From Methanobrevibacter sp. UBA412 (GTDB lineage: Archaea > Methanobacteriota > Methanobacteria > Methanobacteriales > Methanobacteriaceae): DNA of 64,000 bases. A program made the translations under genes and the position numbers. The notes beneath the pieces are model-generated. The model saw only the letters and a list, made by a program, of their open reading frames with translations. It had not been told where the DNA came from and made no database searches. The stretch is from positions 24,710-88,709 of the forward strand of contig DAGJ01000016.1 in NCBI GenBank assembly GCA_002495685.1, given 5' to 3'. This document shows, piece after piece, positions 9,609-19,509 of this stretch (the stretch's first letter is position 1; each line of letters begins with the position of its first letter).

Positions 9609-10403
9609 ATGCCAACAATAGATCAATTTTTACCAACAACAATTCAGAACATATTTTTCTCAGGATACACAGTTTTAAACACGTTAATTTACGGAATAAT
9701 ATTAATAATCATATTATTTTTAATATTAAAATTATTTAACCACCTAAAAATCAATCCAAAAGATATAATTTATTCATTAATTCCCTTCATATTTTTTGGA
9801 ACAATTATTCGTGCATTAGTAGATAATAATATTTATCCAAAAACAATATTTTTAATCACCCCCGGAATATACTTTTTAGTGGGTATTTTAGCTATCACCT
9901 CCCTTTTAATAGGTTATTATTTAAACAAAACAAAAAATTTAGATTATAGATACACAATATTTTTAATAGGATTAACAATATTAATAATTCCACTATCAAA
10001 AATTCCTAATTTTAATATAAATTCAATATCATTAATTATAATAGTCTGGTTAATATTAACAATAAGTTTTTATATACTAGGGAAAAAATGGAAATTATAT
10101 AATAATAAATTAAATCTATCAATTTTATCAGCACATTTATTAGATGCAAGTTCAACATTTGTAGCAGTGGATTATTTAGGTTACTATGAACAACATGTCT
10201 TACCAAATTTTATCCATTTTTATATAAATACTGCTGCAACAATGATTCCATTGAAAATTATTGTAATTTCATTTGCATTATACATAACTGACAAATACAT
10301 TGATGATGAAAATATTAATGGACTTTTAAAATTAACAATCTTTGTATTAGGACTAGCACCAGGTTTGAGAAATATAATCACAATAGCAATAAGTAGTTTT
10401 TAA
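9609..10403 (+). CDS. DUF63 family integral membrane protein
   Basis: A 264-residue membrane protein with about eight hydrophobic helices. The start (FLPTTIQNIFFSGYTVLNTL) and the internal HLLDASSTFVAVDYLGYYEQ match the archaeal DUF63 family (PF01889), whose function is unknown. The conserved charged residues Asp and Glu lie at the membrane edge of the central helices. Third gene of the DUF1786/PHP run, 15 bases after the PHP gene. Confidence 0.7.
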   Translation: MPTIDQFLPTTIQNIFFSGYTVLNTLIYGIILIIILFLILKLFNHLKINPKDIIYSLIPFIFFGTIIRALVDNNIYPKTIFLITPGIYFLVGILAITSLLIGYYLNKTKNLDYRYTIFLIGLTILIIPLSKIPNFNINSISLIIIVWLILTISFYILGKKWKLYNNKLNLSILSAHLLDASSTFVAVDYLGYYEQHVLPNFIHFYINTAATMIPLKIIVISFALYITDKYIDDENINGLLKLTIFVLGLAPGLRNIITIAISSF

Positions 10404-10475
10404 ATAAATTTGTAAATAAAACTTATAACAAAATTTTATTAAATAATGTAAAATATACAAAAATGAGGAATTACT

Positions 10476-12014
10476 GTGTATAGTATAGACATCAATAGAT
10501 TAAAGAAAAAAATGGACATTGCAGATAAGATAAATCTATTTGACACTACATTAAGAGATGGAGAACAAGCACCTGGAATAGCATTAACACCAATAGAAAA
10601 AATCAAAATTGCTGAAAAATTAGATAAATTAGGTGTTGACACTATAGAAATTGGTTTTCCAATAGTTTCTGAAGGAGAAAAAGAAACAGCTAGAAAATTA
10701 AGCAAATGTGGATTAAATGCAGAATTATGTGGATTATCTAGAGCTTTAAAAAAAGATGTAGATGCAGTATTAGATTCTAATTTAAACTATATTCATACAT
10801 TCATAGGAACCTCTCCTCTTCACAGAGATTATAAATTGAGAATGTCTAAAGAAGAAATTATTGAAAAAACAGTTGATACAATAGAATATGCAAAAGATCA
10901 TGGTTTAACTGTGGAATTTTCTGCAGAAGATGCTACAAGAACAGAACTAGACTATTTATTAAAAGTTTATAAAGCAGCAGAAGAAGCAAAGGTTGATGTA
11001 ATTAATATTCCTGATACAGTAGGAATATTAGTACCTATAACCACTAAAGAGTTAATTAGACAATTAAAACCTAATATAAATGTTCCATTAAGTGTACACT
11101 TTCATAATGATTTTGGTTTAGCAGTGGCAAATTCAGTTATTGCTATAGAAGAAGGAGTTAAACAAGCACATTTAACTGTTAATGGTATTGGTGAAAGAGG
11201 AGGTAATGCATCATTAGAAGAATTTATCATGACCCTAAAAATAGCTTATGGAATAGATTTAGATGTTGATACCACAAAATTATATAATTTATCTGATTTT
11301 GTGAGTAAAATTACTGGATTTAACTTATCTCCAAATAAACCAATTGTAGGGAAAAATGCATTTGCACATGAAGCTGGTATTCATGTCCAAGGAATTCTTA
11401 AAAATAGTTCTACATATGAACCTATACCTCCAGAATTAGTGGGACAATCAAGAAAAATAGCATTAGGTAAACATACTGGAGTAAATGCATTGAAAGCTAA
11501 AATTTCAGAGTTTAATTTAGATTTAACTGAAAATGAATTTTATTCTGTTTATAGACAAATTAAAGAGTTAGGAGATAAAGGAAAAATTTTAACAGATGCA
11601 GATGTTAAATCAATCGCCATAACAGAAATCAGTACTGCACAAGAAGAAGCAATAAAATTATTAGGATTAACAGTTGTGAGTGGTGAATCAGTTTCTGCAA
11701 CAGCAACAGTAAAATTATTAATAGATGATAAAATTAAAGAAACATCTGAAATAGGTGTAGGACCTATAGATGCAGCTTTCAATGCAATAAAATCATTAGT
11801 GGAAGAGAAAATAAATATTAATTTAGAAGCATATCATTTAGATGCAATAACTGGCGGTACAGATGCATTAGCAGAAGTTTTTGCTATAACATCAGATAAT
11901 AATAAAAATAAAGCTACAGGAAGAGCAACAAATGACGATGTTATAATGGCTAGTGTATTAGCTGTAATAAACTCCATAAATAAGATAATATTAATTAAAA
12001 AAAGTATTGATTAA
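10476..12014 (+). CDS. leuA: 2-isopropylmalate synthase
   Basis: Condenses acetyl-CoA with 2-oxoisovalerate to 2-isopropylmalate, the first step of leucine synthesis. The 512 residues hold the DRE-TIM catalytic barrel (LFDTTLRDGEQAPGIAL, then VHFHNDFGLAVANS and NGIGERGGNASLEE) and a C-terminal allosteric domain (about 390-505) with GVGPIDAAFNAI and GGTDALAEV. The segments GFPIVSEGEKE and HTFIGTSPLHRDYKL match true methanogen LeuA rather than citramalate synthase CimA. The regulatory domain argues against homocitrate synthase AksA. The GTG start at 10476 has GAGGAA six bases upstream, which decides it over ATG 10512. leuC, leuD and leuB lie 40 kb away. Confidence 0.85.
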   Translation: MYSIDINRLKKKMDIADKINLFDTTLRDGEQAPGIALTPIEKIKIAEKLDKLGVDTIEIGFPIVSEGEKETARKLSKCGLNAELCGLSRALKKDVDAVLDSNLNYIHTFIGTSPLHRDYKLRMSKEEIIEKTVDTIEYAKDHGLTVEFSAEDATRTELDYLLKVYKAAEEAKVDVINIPDTVGILVPITTKELIRQLKPNINVPLSVHFHNDFGLAVANSVIAIEEGVKQAHLTVNGIGERGGNASLEEFIMTLKIAYGIDLDVDTTKLYNLSDFVSKITGFNLSPNKPIVGKNAFAHEAGIHVQGILKNSSTYEPIPPELVGQSRKIALGKHTGVNALKAKISEFNLDLTENEFYSVYRQIKELGDKGKILTDADVKSIAITEISTAQEEAIKLLGLTVVSGESVSATATVKLLIDDKIKETSEIGVGPIDAAFNAIKSLVEEKININLEAYHLDAITGGTDALAEVFAITSDNNKNKATGRATNDDVIMASVLAVINSINKIILIKKSID

Positions 12015-12031
12015 ATTAAAATTAAAAAAGA

Positions 12032-12077
12032 TTTTAGCTAAAATAGTTAAAAATATTTAATGATATTTTAGCTAAAA
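12032..12077. terminator. Two palindromes TTTTAGCTAAAA between convergent genes
   Basis: Perfect 12-base palindromes TTTTAGCTAAAA at 12032-12043 and 12066-12077, between the 3' ends of leuA and the propeller gene. Each could form a short hairpin. Placement between convergent genes suggests transcription termination, but archaeal termination relies mainly on T-runs, so the assignment is tentative. Confidence 0.35.
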
Positions 12078-12089
12078 ATTATTAAATTT

Positions 12090-12218
12090 TTATAATTTTT
12101 CCTGATTTTCCTTGTCGATTATTTCTTTTTCTTCTTCCTCATCAGAAACTTTCTGATTATGGGATTTATTTTTTATTTTATTTTTATTCTTTATATTTTT
12201 TAAAAATCTAATAAGTAA
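12090..12218 (-). pseudogene. Severed C-terminal tail of the propeller protein
   Basis: Reading on in the same frame past the TAA stop at 12219-12221 gives 42 further sense codons before the next stop at 12090-12092. The residues start LLIRFLKNIKNKNK and end with the acidic stretch SDEEEEKEIIDKENQEKL. Hydrophobic-then-basic residues directly after the truncated membrane helix are just what a C-terminal anchor followed by a cytoplasmic tail should look like. The gene was therefore probably about 440 codons before a nonsense change, unless the stop is read through or is a sequencing error. Confidence 0.55.
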
Positions 12219-13412
12219 TTAAATAACCGCTATAAAGACTATTATGATAACAATAGCATAATATAAAAATATAGATGCAGGAGCTTCATTTTTTTGATCA
12301 TTTAAAGAATATAAATAACCATCATGACCACTAATAAATAAACTATCACCATAAATAACAGGTGAAGCGGATATTGGACTATTGAAAAAGAAATATCCTG
12401 GATTAAAACTAAAATTACATTCTCCTGTAAATTTATTCAATATATATGCACTACCATCATTTGAACCAACTACTAAACCACCATTATATAAAGCAGGAGT
12501 AGATTGTACTTTATCTCCAGTAGAATAAGCCCATTTAAATGTTCCATCCCGTGTATCTAAACAAGACACATTACCAGAATCAGAACCAACATAAACATTA
12601 TTATTATATTCATCTACAGTTGGAGATGATAAAATCTTGTTGCTTGAATCATATTTCCAATTAACTGAACCATCAGTTTGATTTAATGCATATAATGTTC
12701 CATCAGAAGAACCTATAAATACAGTACCATTAGAAACAGCTGGAGAAGATCTTACTTCATCACCAGTAGTGTAAGACCATGTTTGATTTTTAGAATTAAT
12801 ATCTAAAGCAACTATTTCATTATTAGTTGACCCAACATAAATTGTTTGATTAACAACAGTAGGAGAAGAAATAATTTTCCCACCAACAGCTACATCATAA
12901 ACATTAGAACCATCTACAGAATCTAGACCATAAACATGACCATTATCTGAACCAAAATAAACTGTACCATTATTTACTGAAGCAGTAGATTCAATAGGTT
13001 TAGATGTATCATATTGCCATTTCAAATTTTTATTTTGAATATCATAAGCATACATAGAACCATCTTCACCTCCTACAAATAAAGTATTATTCACAATGAC
13101 AGGTGAAGCAGTAACTTTAGTGCCTAAATTATATGACCAATCCTGAGTTCCATCTTCCATATCAATAGACTTTAAAATTCCATCATTTGATACAACATAA
13201 ATATTGTCTCCATGGATTACAGGAGTAGAATAAATTGAACTTCCCATATTAAAAGACCATAAATTTGTAACAAAATCAGAAGCTTCTTCTATAAAACCTT
13301 CATGACTTTCATCCTGTTGAAACATTGCCCAATCGGCAGATGCTCCATAAATAGGACTAATACTTATGATTAAAATCATAAATAAAATTAATATTGATTT
13401 ATTTCTTGACAT
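12219..13412 (-). CDS. Secreted PQQ-type beta-propeller repeat protein, C-terminally truncated
   Basis: A 397-residue extracytoplasmic protein. A signal peptide (residues 1-24, hydrophobic core ILILFMILIISISPIYG) is followed by about eight repeats of roughly 40 residues. Each repeat has the pattern SSPTVxNxTxYVGSxDGxxYALD, typical of PQQ-like/pyrrolo-quinoline propellers. The C-terminus is a membrane helix (IFLYYAIVIIIVFIAVI) that ends abruptly at TAA; an in-frame continuation to 12090 looks like the lost cytoplasmic tail. The start lies 12 bases after the exporter permease, so it belongs to the PadR/ABC operon. It may scaffold or sense at the cell surface. No PQQ or enzyme residues are claimed. 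Confidence 0.75.
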   Translation of the reverse strand: MSRNKSILILFMILIISISPIYGASADWAMFQQDESHEGFIEEASDFVTNLWSFNMGSSIYSTPVIHGDNIYVVSNDGILKSIDMEDGTQDWSYNLGTKVTASPVIVNNTLFVGGEDGSMYAYDIQNKNLKWQYDTSKPIESTASVNNGTVYFGSDNGHVYGLDSVDGSNVYDVAVGGKIISSPTVVNQTIYVGSTNNEIVALDINSKNQTWSYTTGDEVRSSPAVSNGTVFIGSSDGTLYALNQTDGSVNWKYDSSNKILSSPTVDEYNNNVYVGSDSGNVSCLDTRDGTFKWAYSTGDKVQSTPALYNGGLVVGSNDGSAYILNKFTGECNFSFNPGYFFFNSPISASPVIYGDSLFISGHDGYLYSLNDQKNEAPASIFLYYAIVIIIVFIAVI

Positions 13413-13424
13413 AACTTATCACTT

Positions 13425-14609
13425 TTAAACATCCCTATTAAATCTTTTAACACCAATTAAGAAGAACAATAATGTAAATCCTAATAAAACAGCAATATCT
13501 AACCAAACATCCCCTAAAGTTTGTCCTTTAATCATTATAGCTCTCATAGCATCATTTAAATATGTTAAAGGAAATACATAAGCCAATTTCTGTAAAATCC
13601 AAGGCATAGTTTCTATAGGATAAAAAACTCCAGATACAAACATCATTGGCATTGCAAAAGGCATTACTAATTGAGTATAATCTTCTTGAGTAGCAGTTCT
13701 TGCTGACAACATAATACCAAAACCAACAAAACATAATGCTCCTAAGAATAATAATATTAATGTAGGAATTATTCCTCCTTTAATTGTAATACTGAACAAT
13801 ATAATAGCAGAAACCAACAAAACAATTGATCTAAACATTTCAACTGATAACTTTCCTAAAATTTTTCCTCCAATAACTGTCGCTACACTGGTAGGTGTCA
13901 TGAATAATCTAGCTAATTCTCCTGTTTCTCGTTCACCAGCAATAGATGCACCCATACCCATCATACAAGACATCATAACAGTCATTCCTAAAATTGCAGG
14001 TACTAAGAAATCCATATATTTAATATTACCATAAATTCTATTAATTTGAAGATTAATTGTAGATTTAGCACTATCTAAACTTGCAGACAATGAACCACTA
14101 GTATCAGCATCTTCTGTTACAACATTGGTCCCATTAGAACCCATAGTTGAAGCTTGTTGTGCAGTTGCCTGTTTAATAGAAAGTTGATTAAAAATACTTT
14201 GAGTAGCAGGTACTAAAGTCTGTGAACCCATTTGATCTGAAGAATCTAAGTACAAAGTAGCCGTTTTTTGTTGACCATCCGAACTATCATAATTAGCAGG
14301 TAAAATAATTGCAGCTTTAACCTGCCCAGAATCCACCATTTCCTTAGCAGCACTTGTATCTGAAGTAATATTTACCACATGATAAATATCCTCAGATTTA
14401 ATTGTATTTAATGTTAAATCAGTTAAATCACCATGATCTTGAGAAACAACAACAACAGGCAAATTAGATAAATCTCCACCCATACCATATCCAAATAATA
14501 AAATCATAATTATAGGAAATGCAATAATAGAAACTAATCTACCTGGATGTCTTCTTAAACTTAACCATTCTTTTTTAACCATCCAACTAAGTTTTTTAAA
14601 TTCTAGCAT
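13425..14609 (-). CDS. ABC-2 type exporter permease
   Basis: About 394 residues with the layout of ABC-2 permeases that carry a large extracytoplasmic insert. A first helix (residues about 25-45) is followed by about 150 exposed residues (VVVVSQDHGDLTDLTLNTI and a Gln/Thr/Ser-rich stretch). Five C-terminal helices from about residue 200 follow, with GERETGELARLFMTPTS in the coupling region. The ATG at 14609 is preferred; an in-frame TTG at 14621 would add four residues. It pairs with the ATPase gene 15 bases upstream. Such pairs export drugs, lipids or polysaccharides; the cargo is unknown. Confidence 0.8.
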   Translation of the reverse strand: MLEFKKLSWMVKKEWLSLRRHPGRLVSIIAFPIIMILLFGYGMGGDLSNLPVVVVSQDHGDLTDLTLNTIKSEDIYHVVNITSDTSAAKEMVDSGQVKAAIILPANYDSSDGQQKTATLYLDSSDQMGSQTLVPATQSIFNQLSIKQATAQQASTMGSNGTNVVTEDADTSGSLSASLDSAKSTINLQINRIYGNIKYMDFLVPAILGMTVMMSCMMGMGASIAGERETGELARLFMTPTSVATVIGGKILGKLSVEMFRSIVLLVSAIILFSITIKGGIIPTLILLFLGALCFVGFGIMLSARTATQEDYTQLVMPFAMPMMFVSGVFYPIETMPWILQKLAYVFPLTYLNDAMRAIMIKGQTLGDVWLDIAVLLGFTLLFFLIGVKRFNRDV

Positions 14610-14636
14610 ACCATCACCCAATCAAGTAAAATATTT

Positions 14637-15701
14637 CTATGCTCTTGCATCTTTATCAACCTCTGATGTAACTTTCATGAAAACATCCTCTAATGATGGT
14701 TCTTCAGTAGATACTGCACTAATTTTTCCATTTTTAGAAATTATTGTTTTAATAACATCATTTACTACATCATCATCAAAACTACTTATTTTTAAATTAA
14801 CACGGTTATTTTCACCTAATTTAACTTCATTAACATGTTTTATAGCTTTAATTGAATTAATAATTTCTTCATTTTGATTTTCAATAACAAAGGACATTTT
14901 TTTCAAATAAATATTATCCTGATTTTGAGAAAGATTAATAGGTAAATTACTACCTGTTTCCGTATGTACTTCATTTAAAGTATGAGAAATATTTTTTTCA
15001 TATTCCCTTTTTTCATCTTTTAATAAATAATCTTTTAAGCCTTGAGGAGTATCATAAGCAACTAGTTTCCCTGTGTTTATAATACCAACATTATCACATA
15101 ACATATCTACTTCGTGCATATCATGGGAACATAAAATAATGGTATGGCCACTATTATTTAAATCTTTAATAAGGTTCCATAAGACTCTTTTAGTAGTAGG
15201 ATCTAAACCAATAGTTGGTTCATCTAAAAATAAAATATCTGGACGATGAACTAAACTAGCAACTAAAGAAGCTTTTTGTTTTTGCCCTCCAGACAATTGA
15301 GAAATCAATTTATCTTTTGCATATGAAATATCCACTAATTCCATTAAACTTTCTATCCTATCATTTTTTTCTTCATCAGGAATTCCATAATAATCAGAAC
15401 ATAACTCCGCATTTTCCCGAACAGTTAAATCCTTATATAAACTAACAGCTTGAGGAACCATCCCGATTTTTTCCCGAACTTCATTAGGATCTTCTTGCAC
15501 ATCAAATCCCGCAACTGATGCAGTTCCAGAAGTTGGTTGAGTTAAACAATTTAACATTTTAATTGTAGTAGTTTTTCCTGCACCATTAGGCCCCAACATT
15601 CCAAAAATACTTCCTTTCGGTATTTTAAAATTAATAGAATTAACAGCCGTGAAATTTTTATATTTTTTTGTTAAATCATAAGTTTCTATTGCATATTTCA
15701 T
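14637..15701 (-). CDS. ABC exporter ATP-binding protein
   Basis: ATPase subunit of the adjacent ABC-2 exporter, 354 residues. Walker A GPNGAGKTTTIKML, Q-loop near GMVPQAVSLYKDL, signature LSGGQKQKASL, Walker B ILFLDEPTIGLDP and switch His in ILCSHDMHEVD are all present in the first 220 residues. The remainder is the C-terminal extension of the DrrA/daunorubicin-resistance type (ending in EEPSLEDVFMKVT). Its start overlaps the stop of the PadR gene by 4 bases (ATGA), so the two are translationally coupled. Confidence 0.88.
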   Translation of the reverse strand: MKYAIETYDLTKKYKNFTAVNSINFKIPKGSIFGMLGPNGAGKTTTIKMLNCLTQPTSGTASVAGFDVQEDPNEVREKIGMVPQAVSLYKDLTVRENAELCSDYYGIPDEEKNDRIESLMELVDISYAKDKLISQLSGGQKQKASLVASLVHRPDILFLDEPTIGLDPTTKRVLWNLIKDLNNSGHTIILCSHDMHEVDMLCDNVGIINTGKLVAYDTPQGLKDYLLKDEKREYEKNISHTLNEVHTETGSNLPINLSQNQDNIYLKKMSFVIENQNEEIINSIKAIKHVNEVKLGENNRVNLKISSFDDDVVNDVIKTIISKNGKISAVSTEEPSLEDVFMKVTSEVDKDARA

Positions 15702-16192
15702 TTATTCACCTCACAATTTTTACTATTAAAAAATTGCTGATTATTTAATTCTTCATCAATTATAGGGTTTAAAATCATGTCTTGCATAAATTCTGACCAA
15801 ATAGGATTAGAACCTACATCATGAAATCGATATTTAACAGAATTTAAAATAATTTTTCCCTTATTAGTTATTTCATAAAATTTAACTTTTTTATTATTAT
15901 CATTAATATCCCAGTAACCTTGTATAACTCCACTTTGTTCCATTTTTTTTAAAATTGGATATATTTTACTAGGGTTAGATTTTTTTATAATATTTTCATC
16001 AATTTGTTTTTGAAAGAATAAATCTATTTTTTTCATGATCCCATAACCATGAATAGGAGCTTTATTAACTTCCCATAAGATTATAATTCTATAAAAACCA
16101 TTATGAATCTGTTTAATAATGCTTTTCTTTATTTTTAAGTTTTCTTCAATATCTATATCACTAAATTTTTTCTCATCCATTTTTTCCTCCAA
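15698..16192 (-). CDS. PadR family transcriptional regulator
   Basis: A 164-residue PadR-type winged-helix regulator. The helix-turn-helix region holds VNKAPIHGYGIMKKIDLFF and the wing SKIYPILKKMEQSGVIQGYW, followed by a C-terminal helical dimerisation part. It heads the operon with the ABC ATPase, permease and propeller, and probably represses it in response to a small hydrophobic ligand, as PadR proteins next to exporters commonly do. The 146-base region upstream is rich in ATATATTAA-like palindromic words that could be its operator and is shared with the divergent gene at 16339. Confidence 0.78.
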   Translation of the reverse strand: MEEKMDEKKFSDIDIEENLKIKKSIIKQIHNGFYRIIILWEVNKAPIHGYGIMKKIDLFFQKQIDENIIKKSNPSKIYPILKKMEQSGVIQGYWDINDNNKKVKFYEITNKGKIILNSVKYRFHDVGSNPIWSEFMQDMILNPIIDEELNNQQFFNSKNCEVNK

Positions 16193-16338
16193 TTTTTTAT
16201 GATAATTTATATTTTAAAAATAAAAATTCATATATTAATTTTTGATATATTAAAATTTTATATATAAATTTAATATATATAAATGTATAGGAAAATAAAA
16301 TATTATTATTATTAAATCAATACAGGAGAAATGAAAAA

Positions 16339-17088
16339 ATGAATATAGGATTTTCAACTTTAGCACTATTTATGAAACCTATAGATGAAATGTTAAATAT
16401 AGCTAAAAAAGACAAATTTAACATGATTGAACTATTAACAGAGGGATTCTATAGTCCAGAATACTTATTAAAAAATAAAGAAATGTTAGAACCATTTAAA
16501 TCATACGATTTTGATTATTACCTACATGCACCTACAGTAGATTTAAACATAGCAAGTATCAATCGAGGAATAAGAAAAGAATCAATAAGACAAACATTAA
16601 GAACTTTAGATTTAGCAAATGAAATTGGGGCAAAAGCCATAACAATTCATCCTGGACAAATAGGAAGAATAGAAGATAGAATTAGAAAAATGGCATTAAA
16701 ATTAACAACAGAATCCATTAAAGAATGTGTGGAGTATGCAGAAGGTATGGAAACAAAAGTATCAGTGGAGAATATGCCGGGAAAACCAAAATTTTTATGC
16801 ACAAAACCAGAAGAATTAACAAAAATAGTAGAAGAAACAAACTGCTCAGTTACAATAGATTTAGGACATGCCAATACATGTGAAAACACTCCTGAATTTT
16901 TAGAAATACCTAACAGAGCATACTGCCACTTAAGCGACAATGACGGAATTAAAGATCAACATACCATATTAGGAAAAGGCACATTAGATTTAAATCTATT
17001 AAAACAAGTACAAAATGGTATATTAGAACTAAATAATTATCAAAAAGTATTAGAAAGTAAAAAAGTATTAGAAAAAATAATAAATTAA
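16339..17088 (+). CDS. Sugar phosphate isomerase/epimerase (xylose isomerase-like TIM barrel)
   Basis: A 249-residue AP-endonuclease-2/xylose isomerase-like TIM barrel. Motifs visible are IELLTEGFYSP, YLHAPTVDLNIAS, AITIHPGQIGR, VSVENMPG, TIDLGHANT and CHLSDNDG. His, Glu and Asp residues in these strands make the expected divalent metal site. The role could be isomerase, epimerase or endonuclease; a small-metabolite enzyme is more likely at this length. GGAG lies upstream of the start. The end overlaps the convergent HAD gene by 4 bases. Confidence 0.72.
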   Translation: MNIGFSTLALFMKPIDEMLNIAKKDKFNMIELLTEGFYSPEYLLKNKEMLEPFKSYDFDYYLHAPTVDLNIASINRGIRKESIRQTLRTLDLANEIGAKAITIHPGQIGRIEDRIRKMALKLTTESIKECVEYAEGMETKVSVENMPGKPKFLCTKPEELTKIVEETNCSVTIDLGHANTCENTPEFLEIPNRAYCHLSDNDGIKDQHTILGKGTLDLNLLKQVQNGILELNNYQKVLESKKVLEKIIN

Positions 17089-17876
17089 AAATCAATATTT
17101 AAAACTTCAGAAATATCATGAATAACATAATCTGCATGATCAAACATTTTAGGAGAAACTTCTTCTTTTTGTTCTAAAGTTAAAACAGATACATTAGCTT
17201 TATTAAAAGCTAAAATATCATTTGGGCCATCTCCAACCATCATGACATTAAAGCCTTGATTTTGTAAACTAGACACAATTTCACATTTATTTTTAGAATC
17301 AGCTGTAGGAAAAGCATTACTCTCATCTATTTGAATTATATTAGCCAACTTTTTAATAGCTCCAGAACGATCACCAGAAGCTATATAAACATTAACTCCC
17401 TTTTTTTTAAGTTCATTAACTGTAAAAAGAACTTTAGGAAATAATTTTCCTGCAGAAGTAATAGTATAAGCAACTTTATGATAATTAAGATCCAATATAA
17501 TTGCAGATCCATTACATAAATGCATATTCTTAACTTTACCCCCCAAAACATCAAATGCATCAGATATATCACCTATAATAGAAGAATCATTTTCTAATAT
17601 ACTCAAAACATCTTCTTTACTAACAGGATAATTAGAATAACTAACATCAAATTCAATATCATATTTTCTAATTAAATCATAAATTTTAACATTAGGGTCA
17701 AGTTTTGTTAAACATGAAGAATTAAATTGAAGAATTACCAAAGCAGCATTTCCTAAATCATCAATTAGTTGAAGGGAATTAATATTAGTGAAAATTTTTC
17801 CAGTAGATAAATTTTTAATTGCTCTATATCTTTCAAGTAAAGTTCCAGAATTATCAAAAACAACTGCTTTATCCAT
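17085..17876 (-). CDS. HAD-superfamily hydrolase with P-type ATPase-like motif
   Basis: About 263 residues. Motif I is FDNSGT (nucleophile Asp8), a variant of the DKTGT seen in P-type ATPases. Motif II is in VYIASGDRSGA, and motif IV is MMVGDGPNDILAF. The cap between motifs I and II holds HLCNGSAIILDLNYHK. It is probably a soluble phosphatase of an archaeal family related to the catalytic domain of cation ATPases; there is no membrane segment. ATG 17876 matches the usual N-terminus; a GTG four codons earlier is the longer option. Confidence 0.72.
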   Translation of the reverse strand: MDKAVVFDNSGTLLERYRAIKNLSTGKIFTNINSLQLIDDLGNAALVILQFNSSCLTKLDPNVKIYDLIRKYDIEFDVSYSNYPVSKEDVLSILENDSSIIGDISDAFDVLGGKVKNMHLCNGSAIILDLNYHKVAYTITSAGKLFPKVLFTVNELKKKGVNVYIASGDRSGAIKKLANIIQIDESNAFPTADSKNKCEIVSSLQNQGFNVMMVGDGPNDILAFNKANVSVLTLEQKEEVSPKMFDHADYVIHDISEVLNIDF

Positions 17877-18071
17877 AATAACAACCACAATAATAAAAGT
17901 ATATATATTAATATATTATCTTAAATTATTAAAAATACTTTTTATTTATAAAAATATTTTACTTAAATTATTTAAACAAAAAAAACAAATCTAATTATTA
18001 TTAATTAAGTATAAAAAAAATATTATAAAATTTTAACATTACTTATCAAAATTATTAAATTAGGTGTTTTA

Positions 18072-19451
18072 ATGAATATTATTGAAAAATTAAATTCCAT
18101 CAAAAATCAAGAGTTAACAGCAAAAGAAAATTTAGAAAATTACTTAAAAATTATAGATGAAAAAAATAATGAAATTAATGCTTTCGTATATATAAATAAA
18201 GAAGATGCATTAAATAAAGCTAACGAAATAGATGATAAGATAAAGAATGGTAAAAAAGTAGGTTCTTTAGCTGGTTTAGTATTTGGTATAAAAGCAAATA
18301 TCAATATTGAAGACAAAATCATATCTGCAGCATCAAAAACACTTGATAATTATATAGGAAGCTATGATGCAACTGTTACTAAAAAAATCAAAGAAGCTGA
18401 TGGGATAATCATTGGAATAACAAATATGGATGAATTTGCTGCTGGAAGTTCAACTGAAACATCTATGTATGGAACAACAAATAACCCTGCAGCACCAGGT
18501 AGAATCCCAGGAGGATCAAGTGGAGGGAGTGCAGCAGCAGTTTCAGCCAACATGTGTGATATATCAATTGGTTCAGATACTGGAGGTTCTATAAGAAATC
18601 CGGCATCACATTGTGGAGTAATAGGTTTTAAACCAACATACGGAGCTGTTTCTAGACAAGGATTATTAGACTTAGCTATGAGTTTAGATCAAATAGGTCC
18701 TATGTCTAATGACATAACTGGAATAGCTTTAGCATTAGATACAATAATTTCATATGACCCCTCTGAATGTACAACCTTAAAGTGGGATTCACCAAATTTT
18801 ACAGAAATAGCTACAAACCAAAAAGGAAACAAACCATTAAAAGGCATGAAAATAGCTAAATGTAAACAATTTAGTGAAATTACTGATTCTGAAATTAATA
18901 AAATAATAGATGAATCAATAGGTAAATTAGAAGAATTAGGTGCTGAAATTATAGAAATTAATTTTAATTATATTGATTTATGTTTACCTACATATTACTT
19001 AATTAATTATGTGGAATTTTTCTCTGCAACTAGAAAATATGATGGTAGAAAATATGGTCATAGAATAGAAGAAGTATGCGGAGATGAAGTTTTAAGAAGA
19101 ATTAAAATGGGATCTTACATATCACAAAAAGAATTTAGTGGAAAATATTATAAAAAAGCATTACAATCAAGATCACTTATTAGAAATAATATTAACGAAA
19201 TATTAGAAGATGTTGATTTAATAGTAGGCCCAACTGTTCCTAAATTACCACATAAAATTGGAGAAAATTTAACACCTATGGAAATGTATGCTTACGACAC
19301 TTTAACTGTAATAGCTAATTTAGCAGGTATTCCTGCAGGAAGTATTAAAGCTGGAGAAGTTGATGGTATTCCTGTAGGTTTACAATTACAAGCTAAACCA
19401 TTAGATGATGATAAAATTATTAAAGTAATGGCTGCTTTAGAAAATAATTAA
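18072..19451 (+). CDS. gatA: Asp-tRNA(Asn)/Glu-tRNA(Gln) amidotransferase subunit A
   Basis: Amidase subunit of the GatCAB transamidosome, which releases ammonia from glutamine to convert Asp-tRNA(Asn), and possibly Glu-tRNA(Gln), to the amide form. It has 459 residues with the amidase signature: Lys in VFGIKANI, the Gly/Ser loop PGGSSGGSAAAV and the catalytic Ser region GSDTGGSIRNPAS. The C-terminal part has IVGPTVPKLPHKIGE and VGLQLQAKPLDD as in other GatA. AGGTG lies six bases before the ATG. A run of eleven T after the gene (about 19470) would serve as terminator. gatB and gatC are outside the window. Confidence 0.92.
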   Translation: MNIIEKLNSIKNQELTAKENLENYLKIIDEKNNEINAFVYINKEDALNKANEIDDKIKNGKKVGSLAGLVFGIKANINIEDKIISAASKTLDNYIGSYDATVTKKIKEADGIIIGITNMDEFAAGSSTETSMYGTTNNPAAPGRIPGGSSGGSAAAVSANMCDISIGSDTGGSIRNPASHCGVIGFKPTYGAVSRQGLLDLAMSLDQIGPMSNDITGIALALDTIISYDPSECTTLKWDSPNFTEIATNQKGNKPLKGMKIAKCKQFSEITDSEINKIIDESIGKLEELGAEIIEINFNYIDLCLPTYYLINYVEFFSATRKYDGRKYGHRIEEVCGDEVLRRIKMGSYISQKEFSGKYYKKALQSRSLIRNNINEILEDVDLIVGPTVPKLPHKIGENLTPMEMYAYDTLTVIANLAGIPAGSIKAGEVDGIPVGLQLQAKPLDDDKIIKVMAALENN

Positions 19452-19509
19452 ATACTTAATATATCTCTTTTTTTTTTAATTTTTTAATATTTATTAGGAT
19501 TTGATAAAG

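Noticed and set aside
12219..15701. Exporter operon as an antimicrobial or defence system
   Set aside because: PadR, ABC-2 pair and propeller are common housekeeping-type exporters; no peptide precursor or immunity gene is present.
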